The notes beneath the pieces were generated by a model that was not told where the DNA came from, made no database searches, and was given only the letters and a program-made list of their open reading frames with translations. DNA of 43,700 bases from Parafrankia irregularis (GTDB lineage: Bacteria > Actinomycetota > Actinomycetes > Frankiales > Frankiaceae). The stretch covers positions 1 to 43,700 of the forward strand of contig NZ_FAOZ01000048.1 in assembly GCF_001536285.1 (NCBI RefSeq), written 5' to 3'. Positions 8,397 through 15,730 of the stretch are shown here, one piece after another; the stretch's first letter is position 1; each line of letters begins with the position of its first letter. The translations under genes were made by a program, and so were the position numbers.

Positions 8397-9062
8397 TCAC
8401 CGCGCGCCCGCCGGCGGGCGAATCTGGGTGCCGCGGTTGGCGAGCTCGGGCACGTGGGTGTACAGCGTGGACCGGCTCACGCCCAGCAGCCGCGCGATCG
8501 AGGAGACCGTGGCGTCCGGCTGGGCCAGCAGCGCGCGGGCGTGGTGGATCTGCTCGGTGGACAGGGCGGGTGGCCGGCCGAGGCGCTGCCCGCGGGCCCG
8601 CGCGGCGTCCAGGCCCTCGCGGGTGCCCTCCACGATCAGCTCCCGGATGAACTCCGCCAGCGCGGCGAAGACGTGGAACACCAGCCGACCGCCGGGGGTC
8701 GTCGTGTCCAGCGCCTCGTGCAGCGACCGGAACCCGACCCCGCGCCGGCGGAGCTCGGTGACCAGGGTGATCAGGTCCTGCAGGGACCGGGAGAGCCGGT
8801 CCAGGCTCGGGACCACCAGGACGTCCCCGGGACGTAGGTAGTCCAGGCACGCGGTCAGCTCGGGTCGGTCGGCGCTGCGACCGGACAGTTTGTCGGCGAA
8901 GACGCGGATGCAGCCGGCGTCGGCCAGGGCTCGGGTCTGGCGGTCCAGGTTCTGCCCGGCGGTCGACACCCGTGCGTAGCCGACGAGCGCGCCGGCGAGG
9001 GCGGGTTCAGGGGCGAGCGGGTCGTCCAGGCCCTCGAGTTCAGACCCACCGATCATCGTCAT
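8397..9062 (-). CDS. Serine recombinase (resolvase/invertase family)
   Basis: A 221-residue small serine recombinase. The catalytic motif is VGYARVSTAGQ with Ser33, followed by the conserved FADKLSG, PGDVLVVPSLDRLSRS and FHVFAALAEFIRELI segments, and a C-terminal helix-turn-helix (IARLLGVSRSTLYTHV). It is a paralogue of the transposon resolvase at 17171, with very similar spacing and motifs, but is not inside the Tn3 ends. The start is taken at ATG 9062, six bases before a second ATG (9056). Neither has a clear ribosome site, and the ORF could extend to 9122. Its recombination site is unknown; the 39-bp repeats nearby are candidates. Confidence 0.9.
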   Translation of the reverse strand: MTMIGGSELEGLDDPLAPEPALAGALVGYARVSTAGQNLDRQTRALADAGCIRVFADKLSGRSADRPELTACLDYLRPGDVLVVPSLDRLSRSLQDLITLVTELRRRGVGFRSLHEALDTTTPGGRLVFHVFAALAEFIRELIVEGTREGLDAARARGQRLGRPPALSTEQIHHARALLAQPDATVSSIARLLGVSRSTLYTHVPELANRGTQIRPPAGAR

Positions 9063-9171
9063 GATCGAAGTGTACGAAAAACGGTCCAAGAACCGTTGTC
9101 CGACACGGAGACTTTCTGACACGTTTTTCAGTCAAGAATCCGGACCGTGGCCGCATGGCGGCAAACTCATC

Positions 9172-9210
9172 TGATCTTGTCCAAGAAACGATCCATACCC
9201 GACAAGATCA
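9172..9210. repeat. Dispersed 39-bp palindromic repeat, copy 1
   Basis: Arms TGATCTTGTC and GACAAGATCA surround a conserved centre (CAAGAAACGATCCATACCC). It lies in the divergent region between the recombinase (8397-9062) and the SepF-like gene (9302). Other copies are at 9633, 10262 and 11481. Confidence 0.8.
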
Positions 9211-9301
9211 CAGAGCGGGCGCGGTGGTGATCGGAGAGCAGCACCGACTCGGTCAGCCAGACGAAGCCGGCCAACCCCACCCGCCGGCCGACAATCTGTG
9301 C

Positions 9302-9598
9302 ATGAGACCCACCGCGGTGACCACACCCGACGAGCCGAGAGAACCCGACACGGTCCTGGCCGAGGACCTCTCCGACTGCGGCCGGATCGTGGAGACCTTC
9401 CGCGACCAGGGCGCAGTCATCATGGACCTACGCGCCATCGACACCGCGACCGCGCAGCGGGTCCACGACTACGCGGTAGGCGCGGCGTTCGCGTTGCGCG
9501 CCAACGCCCAGAAGCTCGGCGCCGGCGTCTTCCTGGTCACCACCCGAGACCTGCCTCCCGAGCAGGAACGCCAGCTCCGCCACCGCTACGGATCCTGA
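9302..9598 (+). CDS. SepF-like small protein
   Basis: A 98-residue protein whose core, about residues 30-88, follows the SepF pattern: a strand ending in AVIMDLRAID, then TAQRVHDYAVGAAFALRANAQKL, then GVFLVTT. SepF anchors FtsZ to the membrane during division in actinobacteria. Here the N-terminal membrane-binding helix of full SepF is replaced by a short acidic stretch, so this may be a soluble homologue that interferes with or modulates the host protein. ATG 9302 has no clear ribosome site. The gene is bracketed by 39-bp repeat copies 1 and 2. Confidence 0.7.
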   Translation: MRPTAVTTPDEPREPDTVLAEDLSDCGRIVETFRDQGAVIMDLRAIDTATAQRVHDYAVGAAFALRANAQKLGAGVFLVTTRDLPPEQERQLRHRYGS

Positions 9599-9632
9599 CC
9601 AGGACACCGACCCACACCCGCCACCCCTCGCC

Positions 9633-9671
9633 TGATCTTGTCCAGGAAGCGTTCCATACCCGACAAGATCA
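9633..9671. repeat. Dispersed 39-bp palindromic repeat, copy 2
   Basis: Same arms as copy 1 (TGATCTTGTC, GACAAGATCA) with centre CAGGAAGCGTTCCATACCC. It sits between the 3' ends of the SepF-like gene and the membrane-protein gene on the other strand. Confidence 0.8.
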
Positions 9672-9684
9672 GAACGCGTGTCGA

Positions 9685-10212
9685 TCAGGAACTCCCCGCC
9701 GGCGGGTCTTCCCCCTCGCCGCTGTCCGAGGTCACGGGCCGGTGACGCTGCGACCACTTCGTGAGCGACTGCAGCAGCACAGCGGTCGCTCCGATCAGCC
9801 CTACCGAGACTCCGCCGATCGCGGTGATCACCCCTGTGGTGCTGTCTCCCCCCGAGGACTCCCCCGGCGGATAGTTGTTGATCACAATCGGCGGGACGGC
9901 TGCCGCGGTCGGACGGTCCGACCCTCCTCCCAGAGGCGGCCTCGGCATCTCTGTAGACCCCGTCGTATCCGGCGAATGACTAGTCGACGGTGCTGTAGGC
10001 GACCGACTCACCGCCGGTGAGTCAGTCGCCGGCGACTGCATGACCCGTATGACTCGCTGCGCTTCGTCGGCCGACTGAAGCGCGAACAGCGAGGCCAGCA
10101 GCCCCGCGAGCAGCCCCATCAGCGTGACCGCAAGAGCCCCCACCAGCAGCAAATCCCCCCGCCGGTCTGGGCCTTCCTGCCTCCGCTGACGATCTCCCCC
10201 GTTGTCGGTCAT
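9685..10212 (-). CDS. Membrane protein with two spans and a Ser/Thr/Pro linker
   Basis: A 175-residue protein. A charged N-terminus (about 18 residues) precedes a hydrophobic span at about 20-45. Then comes a low-complexity Ser/Thr/Pro linker (60-110), a GESSGG segment, a second hydrophobic span at about 126-148 (GVITAIGGVSVGLIGATAVL), and a Lys/Arg-containing tail. The start is ATG 10212; no ribosome site is visible, so the message may be leaderless. It lies between 39-bp repeat copies 2 and 3. Function unknown. Confidence 0.7.
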   Translation of the reverse strand: MTDNGGDRQRRQEGPDRRGDLLLVGALAVTLMGLLAGLLASLFALQSADEAQRVIRVMQSPATDSPAVSRSPTAPSTSHSPDTTGSTEMPRPPLGGGSDRPTAAAVPPIVINNYPPGESSGGDSTTGVITAIGGVSVGLIGATAVLLQSLTKWSQRHRPVTSDSGEGEDPPAGSS

Positions 10213-10261
10213 GGAGGAGGTTGTACGCCACCGTCACGAACAGGCCGCGAACCGCGTCACT

Positions 10262-10300
10262 TCGATCTCAAGGGGAATCGTTCCGTTCCCGACAAGATCG
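10262..10300. repeat. Dispersed 39-bp palindromic repeat, copy 3 (diverged)
   Basis: The right arm CCCGACAAGATCG and centre ATCGTTCC are conserved, but the left arm is degraded (CGATCTCAAG). It lies between two minus-strand genes. Confidence 0.65.
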
Positions 10301-10331
10301 TGAGTGGTGGTGCGGCGCTCGCGCCGTCGGG

Positions 10332-10769
10332 TCAGCGCACGGGGTAAGGCGGCCAGGGGTCGTCCGGGGGTTCGTCGTGGCGGGCCTGGTGGACGGCGAT
10401 GCGTGCGGAAAGCGCCGCGCTGGGAAGTTCGGGCCAGCTCCCGCCGGGAGGCGGACGCAGATCCCACGGGCGGGGCAGGGCGAGCTCGTCCTCGGCGGGA
10501 GGTGCGAACACCACCGGATCCGGGGTCTCAGCCAGCGCGGGCGGGGCGACGAGGCGGATCCAGCGCTGCCGGGCGCCTTGACGGGTCCGGCCGGTGACCC
10601 GTCCGATCTCCCCCCAGCTCGCCCCCGCCTCCACCGCGGCCAGGACGGTGCGGTCCACCGCGGCGACCAACACCCGCTGGGCCTCGGCCATCGCGGCCAG
10701 CCGGACCAGCGGATCGGTGGCCTGCGGAGGCAGAGCGAGCAGCCGCCAGACCGCATCGAGATCGTCCAC
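10332..10769 (-). CDS. Helix-turn-helix protein
   Basis: A 145-residue protein. Residues about 20-70 are helical and contain LAAVEAGASWGEIGRVTGRT followed by RQGARQRW, a typical helix-turn-helix of the kind found in sigma-factor-like or transposon-associated regulators. The C-terminal half is Pro-rich and probably disordered (ending in DDPWPPYPVR). The start is GTG 10769. Immediately upstream begins the palindrome field (10792-11190), so this protein may bind there; that link is positional only. Confidence 0.72.
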   Translation of the reverse strand: MDDLDAVWRLLALPPQATDPLVRLAAMAEAQRVLVAAVDRTVLAAVEAGASWGEIGRVTGRTRQGARQRWIRLVAPPALAETPDPVVFAPPAEDELALPRPWDLRPPPGGSWPELPSAALSARIAVHQARHDEPPDDPWPPYPVR

Positions 10770-10791
10770 AGCCCGACGCTAGCCAGCACCA

Positions 10792-10880
10792 CCTCGGCGG
10801 CAACACTCGTTGCCGAAGTCCGGGAGAGACGTTGTCACCACGTCGTGGTTGGCATGCGGCAACGACTGTTGCCGCCGAGG
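10792..10880. repeat. Inverted repeat built from two GGCAAC-NNNN-GTTGCC dyads
   Basis: The 23-bp segments at 10792-10814 and 10858-10880 are reverse complements with one mismatch. Each contains a dyad GGCAAC-4 nt-GTTGCC (10799-10814, 10858-10873). Related dyads recur at 11026-11041 and 11156-11171. A smaller palindrome CCACG-T-CGTGG lies in the middle. Confidence 0.85.
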
Positions 10881-10937
10881 ACGAGCCGACCTCCAGCTGC
10901 ACCCCCGTACACCGGTGTACAGACCCGGCTGTGTGAA

Positions 10938-10993
10938 TGGCCACCAGAAATGACCCGTCCCCACTAGTGGGGACGGGTCATTTCTGGTGGCCA
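10938..10993. repeat. Perfect 56-bp palindrome
   Basis: Every base from 10938 to 10993 pairs with its mirror; the centre is ACTAGT. The outer stem carries CACCAGAAAT/ATTTCTGGTG, which is shared with the palindrome at 11057. The inner stem sequence differs from that copy. A 14-bp palindrome GTACACCGGTGTAC precedes it (10907-10920). Confidence 0.93.
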
Positions 10994-11056
10994 GACTGTC
11001 GACCGTCCGGGGAGCCGCGCGATGCGACAACGAGCATTGCCGGCACGGAGAGACCA

Positions 11057-11110
11057 CCTCACCAGAAATTGGCCGCTCCCATGCATGGGAGCGGCCAATT
11101 TCTGGTGAGG
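11057..11110. repeat. Perfect 54-bp palindrome, sister of the 56-bp one
   Basis: Perfect from 11057 to 11110, centred on ATGCAT. The outer stem CACCAGAAAT is identical to the sister at 10938. The inner stem has different bases that still pair fully, which is covariation supporting a selected cruciform or RNA hairpin. It is followed by the hairpins AGCGCCG/CGGCGCT (11115-11147) and GGATGC/GCATCC (11175-11190). Confidence 0.93.
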
Positions 11111-11264
11111 CCACAGCGCCGAGGCAACCGTGCCAGCACCCCGGCGCTTCCCGACGACAACAGTCGTTGCCACCGGGATGCGAGGGCATCCGCGCCTTCC
11201 CTCCATGGCCGTGCCTGCTCACGCCGGCCGGAATGGTAGCGGCAGCGATGCGGAGGGCATCCCG

Positions 11265-11483
11265 ATGAGCGTCGTCGCCGCCTGCCTGACCGCAGCCTCG
11301 CTCCCGATCATCATCGGCATGCTCCTGCGCTATCTACCCGACGCCATCCTGACCCTGCTCGCCGGGATCATCGCGCTGTTCAGTCGCGATGCCACCCGCG
11401 TTCGCCGCGCCATGACACTCCTACGCGTCCTGCGAGGCACCCCACCCCAGTCCCGGGACCCCTCCCCACCCACCCAGCAATGA
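11265..11483 (+). CDS. Small membrane protein downstream of the palindrome field
   Basis: A 72-residue protein, mostly one hydrophobic hairpin (residues about 3-42, including PIIIGMLLRYLPDAILTLLAG), then a basic stretch RDATRVRRAM and a Pro/Ser tail. ATG 11265 has GGAGGG 8 nt upstream. Its leader would include the structured region 10792-11190 if transcription starts upstream of it. Its stop codon lies at the edge of 39-bp repeat copy 4. Confidence 0.65.
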   Translation: MSVVAACLTAASLPIIIGMLLRYLPDAILTLLAGIIALFSRDATRVRRAMTLLRVLRGTPPQSRDPSPPTQQ

Positions 11484-11518
11484 TCTTGTCGAGAAACATT
11501 CGATTCCTGACAAGATCA
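11481..11518. repeat. Dispersed palindromic repeat, copy 4 (38 bp)
   Basis: TGATCTTGTC and GACAAGATCA arms with centre GAGAAACATTCGATTCCT. It sits between converging genes (stop at 11483 on plus, stop at 11545 on minus). Confidence 0.8.
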
Positions 11519-11544
11519 GGCGAGGGGTGCTCGGCGGGACTCGC

Positions 11545-11781
11545 CTAGTTGACGACCTTGTACAGGCTGAAGCCGCCGTAGGCGACAGCGAAGAACAGGA
11601 TGGCGAGAAGGTCACCGCGGGCGATCAGCTGGAACCCGTGGTCGTGGCAGCGGCTGAGCAGCCCCCGGCGCCGCCGGTAGCACAGCCGGCCGGTCGAGCG
11701 GGTCGCCGCGCCACAGCGGGACAGCCAGTACAGCCCCGCGAACCCGGGCAGGAGCACGAGGAACACGAACAGCACGATCAT
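11545..11781 (-). CDS. Small two-span membrane protein coupled to the nuclease gene
   Basis: A 78-residue protein with a hydrophobic N-terminus (residues 1-20), a basic middle (RRRRGLLSRCHDHG) with Cys and His residues, and a second hydrophobic segment (LLAILFFAVAYGGFSLY). Its ATG (11781) overlaps the stop of the Mrr-like gene (ATGA), so the two are co-translated. It may be a membrane partner of the membrane-anchored nuclease. Confidence 0.65.
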   Translation of the reverse strand: MIVLFVFLVLLPGFAGLYWLSRCGAATRSTGRLCYRRRRGLLSRCHDHGFQLIARGDLLAILFFAVAYGGFSLYKVVN

Positions 11782-12548
11782 CGCGAGGCCTCTCCGGAGG
11801 TAGGCGAGACATCGACGGGCCCGCGCCGCGGTGCCGGGATGCCGGGCAGGATCCGCTCGCCGGCCATCCACCGTGTCAGCAGCTCCCGGTCGACCATCTG
11901 GATGCGGTGGCGCTGGCCGAAGGCCGCGGCCGCGTCGGTGAACCGGTTCGAGGTGACCAGCAGTGCGATGTCGGCCTGGTGGTCCGTCCACGCGCAGCCG
12001 TTGAAGTCCCGCACCTCGGACGGGCCCACCGGACGGCTGCGGTAGTGCTTGCACTGCACGGCGATCCGGGCCCCGCGTGGGGTGTGGGCGAGCACGTCCA
12101 CGCCGCCGTCTCCCCGGCCCCCGACCACCCGCACCCGCTGGCAGCCGTCCCGGGTCAGGAGATCCGCGACGTGCTGCTCGAACCTGGCCGGGCTCAACGT
12201 GTCGAGATGGGCGGCCGCGGCCCTCCGTCCGATCTCGCGGATCCGGCTGGCGCGCACCGCGCGCCAGACCCCGACGGCAGCCAGCGCCAGGAGCAGCCCG
12301 AGCGGAAGCATCCACCAGCCCAGCACCTGCACGAGCACCTGGACCATCACGACGACAGCCACGGCGCAGAACACCACAATTGTCGCCAGATCCCCCCACC
12401 CCGGCCCGGGTGATGGGCGCCCTCGCGCCCGGCGAGCACTCGGACGACGACGCGGCGACGAAGACCCCCGATAAGCCACCCATTCACTATTCGCGCACAA
12501 CACGTCGCATGAGGGTGCTTCGGCGACGTAGCGAGGACATCCGGTCAC
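11778..12548 (-). CDS. Membrane-anchored Mrr-like restriction endonuclease
   Basis: The C-terminal half has the Mrr/PD-(D/E)xK signature: FEQHVADLLTRDGC, then GGRGDGGVDVLAH with the catalytic Asp, then AVQCKHY with the QxK pair, and further conserved DIALLVTSNRFT. The N-terminal half has two hydrophobic spans (starting LATIVVFCAVAVVVMVQV), a layout known for membrane-tethered Mrr-like proteins. Mrr enzymes cleave modified or foreign DNA. The start is uncertain: GTG 12548 is given, GTG 12479 is possible, and the frame stays open to 12623 at the transposon edge. Operator site C (12593) overlaps the probable promoter. Confidence 0.8.
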   Translation of the reverse strand: MTGCPRYVAEAPSCDVLCANSEWVAYRGSSSPRRRPSARRARGRPSPGPGWGDLATIVVFCAVAVVVMVQVLVQVLGWWMLPLGLLLALAAVGVWRAVRASRIREIGRRAAAAHLDTLSPARFEQHVADLLTRDGCQRVRVVGGRGDGGVDVLAHTPRGARIAVQCKHYRSRPVGPSEVRDFNGCAWTDHQADIALLVTSNRFTDAAAAFGQRHRIQMVDRELLTRWMAGERILPGIPAPRRGPVDVSPTSGEASR

Positions 12549-12592
12549 GCAAACGGCACGAGAACCGGCCCGCGCCCGCCTGTTAGGACGAC

Positions 12593-12608
12593 GAAAACGT
12601 GCGTTTTC
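12593..12608 (-). promoter_or_regulatory. Plasmid-wide operator, perfect copy (site C)
   Basis: GAAAACG-TG-CGTTTTC is a perfect 7-bp-arm palindrome 45 bp upstream of the nuclease start used here. On the minus strand a TTGAAA -35-like element overlaps it, mirroring the arrangement at site A. The transposon inserted 18 bp beyond it. Confidence 0.7.
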
Positions 12609-12738
12609 AATCCTGCGCGCCAAGATGGGGTGCCGGTAAGAAACGTGTCACCAGGTGCAAACGCGGGTGATCTTTAGTTGTGCCTCCTTGTGGTGGTGGG
12701 CTGTTGGTGCCTGGCGGGCCGGGCCATGATGTTCGGGC

Positions 12739-15684
12739 GTGGCCCGGTCACTGGATCTCGATGAGCTCGTCGAGCATTGGATATTGGTGGATGACGAGCG
12801 GGAGCTGATCGCTGGCAAGCGTGGGCCGACGCGGCTCGGCTTCGCGGTGATGTTGAAGTTTTTCACGCAGATGGGTCGGTTCCCGCGGGGCCGCAGCGAG
12901 GTGCCGGACGAGGCTGTGGAGTACGTGGCCCGCCAAGTCGGTGTCGAACCGGGCGACATGGGCTTCTACGAGTGGACCGGCCGGACGATCAAGTACCACC
13001 GGGTGCAGATTCGTGAGCATCTGGGCTTCCGGGAGTGCTCGGTCGCCGACGCGGACCAGCTGGCCGAGTGGCTGGCCGGCCATGTGTGCGAGGCCGAGCG
13101 GCGCTCGGAGCTGGTCCGCGGCGAGCTGCTGGCGCGGTGCCGCGCTGAGCGGATCGAACCACCAGCCGCAGGCCGGATTGAGCGGATCGTGCGCTCGGCG
13201 CTGCATCAGGCGGAGCAGGCGCTGACTGCCCGGGTCGCCGGCCGGCTGTCCGTCGACGTCGCCGGCCGACTACGGGCGCTGGTCGCGGTCGATGTCCCGG
13301 ATGACGACACCGGTCAGGACTCGGTGCTGGCGCTGATCAAGTCGGTGCCTGGCAACGTCAGTCTGGACTCGATGCTCACCGAGATCCGTAAGCTGCGGGC
13401 GGTCCGCGCGGTCGAGCTGCCCGGCGGGCTGTTCGCGGATGTCGCCCCGCGGGTTGTGGCGTCTTGGCGGGCTCGCGCGGTGGTGGAGTCCCCGTCGCAC
13501 CTGCGTGACCATCCCGAGCCGCTGATGCTGGCGCTACTCGCGGCGTTGCTGCACCACCGGCTTCAGGAGATCACCGACACGCTCGTCGAGCTGCTGATCT
13601 CGACGGTGCACCGGATCGGCGCGCGGGCGGACAGGAAGGTCACCGACGAGCTGGTCAACGCGTTCAAGCGGGTGACTGGCAAGGAGAACATCCTGTTCGC
13701 GATCGCCGAGGCCTCGCTCGACAGCCCCGACGGGCAGGTCCGCGAGGTGGTGTTCCCGGCCGTGGCTGGCGGGGAGCAGACGCTGCGGGAGCTGGTGCAC
13801 GAGTTCAAGACCAAGGGGCCGGTGTACCGGCGCACCGTGCAGACCACGTTGAAGGCCTCCTACTCCAACCATTACCGGCGCGGGCTGATCGCGCTGCTCG
13901 GGGTGTTGGAGTTCCGGTCGAACAACGACACACATCGGCCGGTTCTCGACGCCCTCGACCTGATCCGTCGGTACGCCGACACCCGGCTGACCTACCTCCC
14001 GGCCGGCGAGTCCGTGCCGACCCACAAGGGGCTGCTCGGCGACTGGACGGAGCTGGTGTTCACCGACCCGGCCAAGGGCCCGAAGCGGGTCGTCCGCGGC
14101 GTGTATGAGATCTGCACCTTCCAGGCGCTGCGTGACAGTCTGCGGTGCAAGGAGATCTGGGTCGTCGGCGCGGAGAAGTGGCGCAACCCCGACGAGGACC
14201 TGCCGGCCGGATTCGAGGCCGACCGGGCCGGCCACTACGCCGCGCTGCGCAAGCCGCTGGACCCGACCGTGTTCATCGACCAGTTGCGTGAGGAGATGCG
14301 CGCCGAGCTGGCAGCGCTCGACCTCGCGGTGCCGAAGCTGCCCTGGCTGGAGATCGCCGAGCGGGGCAAGAACGGGCCGATCAAACTGAGCGACCTGGAT
14401 GCCGCGCCCGAGCCGCGCAACCTGCGCCGGCTGAAGGCCGAGGTGCGGTCCCGGTGGGGCACGGTGCCGCTGATCGACATGCTCAAGGAGGCGGTGCTGC
14501 GCACCGGCTGCCTCGCGGCCGCGACCACCGCGGCCGGCCGCGGTGACCTGCCCCCCAAGATCCTCGCCGAGCGGTTGATGCTCGCGATCTACGCCTACGG
14601 CACCAACACCGGCATCCGCGCGATCGCCGGCTCCGCGCAGAACGGCCACAGCGAGGACGACATCCGCTACGTCCGGCGCCGCTACCTGACCACCGAGCTC
14701 GCCCGCACGATCGCCATCGAGATCGCGAACGCCACCTTCGCCGCCCGCGAGCGGCAGGTCTGGGGCGCCGGTTCGACCGCCGTGGCCAGCGACTCGACGC
14801 ACTTCGGCGCGTTCGACCAGAACATCTTCACCGAGTGGCACTCCCGCTACGGCGGCCGCGGCGTGCTGATCTACTGGCACGTCGAGCGCAAGAGCATGGC
14901 CATCCACTCCCAGCTGCTCACCTGCTCGGCGTCCGAGGTCGCCGCCATGGTCGAAGGCGCGATGCGCCACGACACGGCGATGAAGGTCGAGGGCAACTAC
15001 GTCGACTCCCACGGCCAGTCCGAGATCGGCTTCGGCATCACCCGGCTCCTCGGCTTCGACCTGCTACCCCGCATCAAACGGATCAACAAGGTCCGCCTCT
15101 ATCGGCCCGCCGCCGGCGCACCCGACGCCTACCCCCAGCTCACGCCGGCGCTAACTCGGCCGATCCGCTGGGACCTGGTCGCCGAACAGTACGACCAGAT
15201 GATCAAATATGCGACCGCGATCCGGACCCGCACTGCCTCCGCCGAGGCAATCCTGCGCCGCTTCACCCGCACGAACGCGATCCACCCCACCTACCAGGCC
15301 ATGATCGAGGTCGGCCGAGCCCAGCGGACCCTGTTCGTCGCCCGCTACCTGCGCGACCGCGACCTGCAACGCGAGATCAACGAAGGCCTCAACGTCGTCG
15401 AGTCCTGGAACCGCGCCAACAGCGTCATCTTCTTCGGCAAGGGCGGCGACATCGCCACCAACCGCCGCGACGAACAAGAGCTGTCCGTGCTCTGCCTGCG
15501 GGTGCTGCAGGCCGCCCTGGTCTACGTCAACACGCTGATGGTCCAGGACGTCCTCGCCGACGACTGGACCGACCAGCTGACCGACGCCGACCGACGCGGC
15601 CTCACGCCCCTGTTCTGGACCCACGTCGCCCCGTACGGCGAGGTGAAGCTCGACATGACCAGCCGCCTGGTGCTCAGCGAGTGA
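12739..15684 (+). CDS. tnpA: Tn3-family transposase
   Basis: 981 residues, the usual Tn3 transposase length. The N-terminus has the family pattern LVDDERELIAGKRGPTRLGF followed by LKFF and GRFPRG. The C-terminal DDE catalytic core has Asp685 (ASDSTHFGAFDQN), Asp756 (YVDSHGQSE) and Glu888 (VVESWNRAN). It binds the terminal inverted repeats and carries out replicative transposition, leaving a cointegrate for TnpR to resolve. The start is GTG 12739. All catalytic residues are present, so it is predicted active. Confidence 0.97.
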   Translation: MARSLDLDELVEHWILVDDERELIAGKRGPTRLGFAVMLKFFTQMGRFPRGRSEVPDEAVEYVARQVGVEPGDMGFYEWTGRTIKYHRVQIREHLGFRECSVADADQLAEWLAGHVCEAERRSELVRGELLARCRAERIEPPAAGRIERIVRSALHQAEQALTARVAGRLSVDVAGRLRALVAVDVPDDDTGQDSVLALIKSVPGNVSLDSMLTEIRKLRAVRAVELPGGLFADVAPRVVASWRARAVVESPSHLRDHPEPLMLALLAALLHHRLQEITDTLVELLISTVHRIGARADRKVTDELVNAFKRVTGKENILFAIAEASLDSPDGQVREVVFPAVAGGEQTLRELVHEFKTKGPVYRRTVQTTLKASYSNHYRRGLIALLGVLEFRSNNDTHRPVLDALDLIRRYADTRLTYLPAGESVPTHKGLLGDWTELVFTDPAKGPKRVVRGVYEICTFQALRDSLRCKEIWVVGAEKWRNPDEDLPAGFEADRAGHYAALRKPLDPTVFIDQLREEMRAELAALDLAVPKLPWLEIAERGKNGPIKLSDLDAAPEPRNLRRLKAEVRSRWGTVPLIDMLKEAVLRTGCLAAATTAAGRGDLPPKILAERLMLAIYAYGTNTGIRAIAGSAQNGHSEDDIRYVRRRYLTTELARTIAIEIANATFAARERQVWGAGSTAVASDSTHFGAFDQNIFTEWHSRYGGRGVLIYWHVERKSMAIHSQLLTCSASEVAAMVEGAMRHDTAMKVEGNYVDSHGQSEIGFGITRLLGFDLLPRIKRINKVRLYRPAAGAPDAYPQLTPALTRPIRWDLVAEQYDQMIKYATAIRTRTASAEAILRRFTRTNAIHPTYQAMIEVGRAQRTLFVARYLRDRDLQREINEGLNVVESWNRANSVIFFGKGGDIATNRRDEQELSVLCLRVLQAALVYVNTLMVQDVLADDWTDQLTDADRRGLTPLFWTHVAPYGEVKLDMTSRLVLSE

Positions 15685-15730
15685 ACCCGCGCGAGGCCCA
15701 GTCGGAAAGGACCCGCGCCGTGGTCCCTTT

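Noticed and set aside
13534-15012. 492-codon minus-strand open frame within tnpA
   Set aside because: Antisense shadow; tnpA has its full DDE catalytic set.
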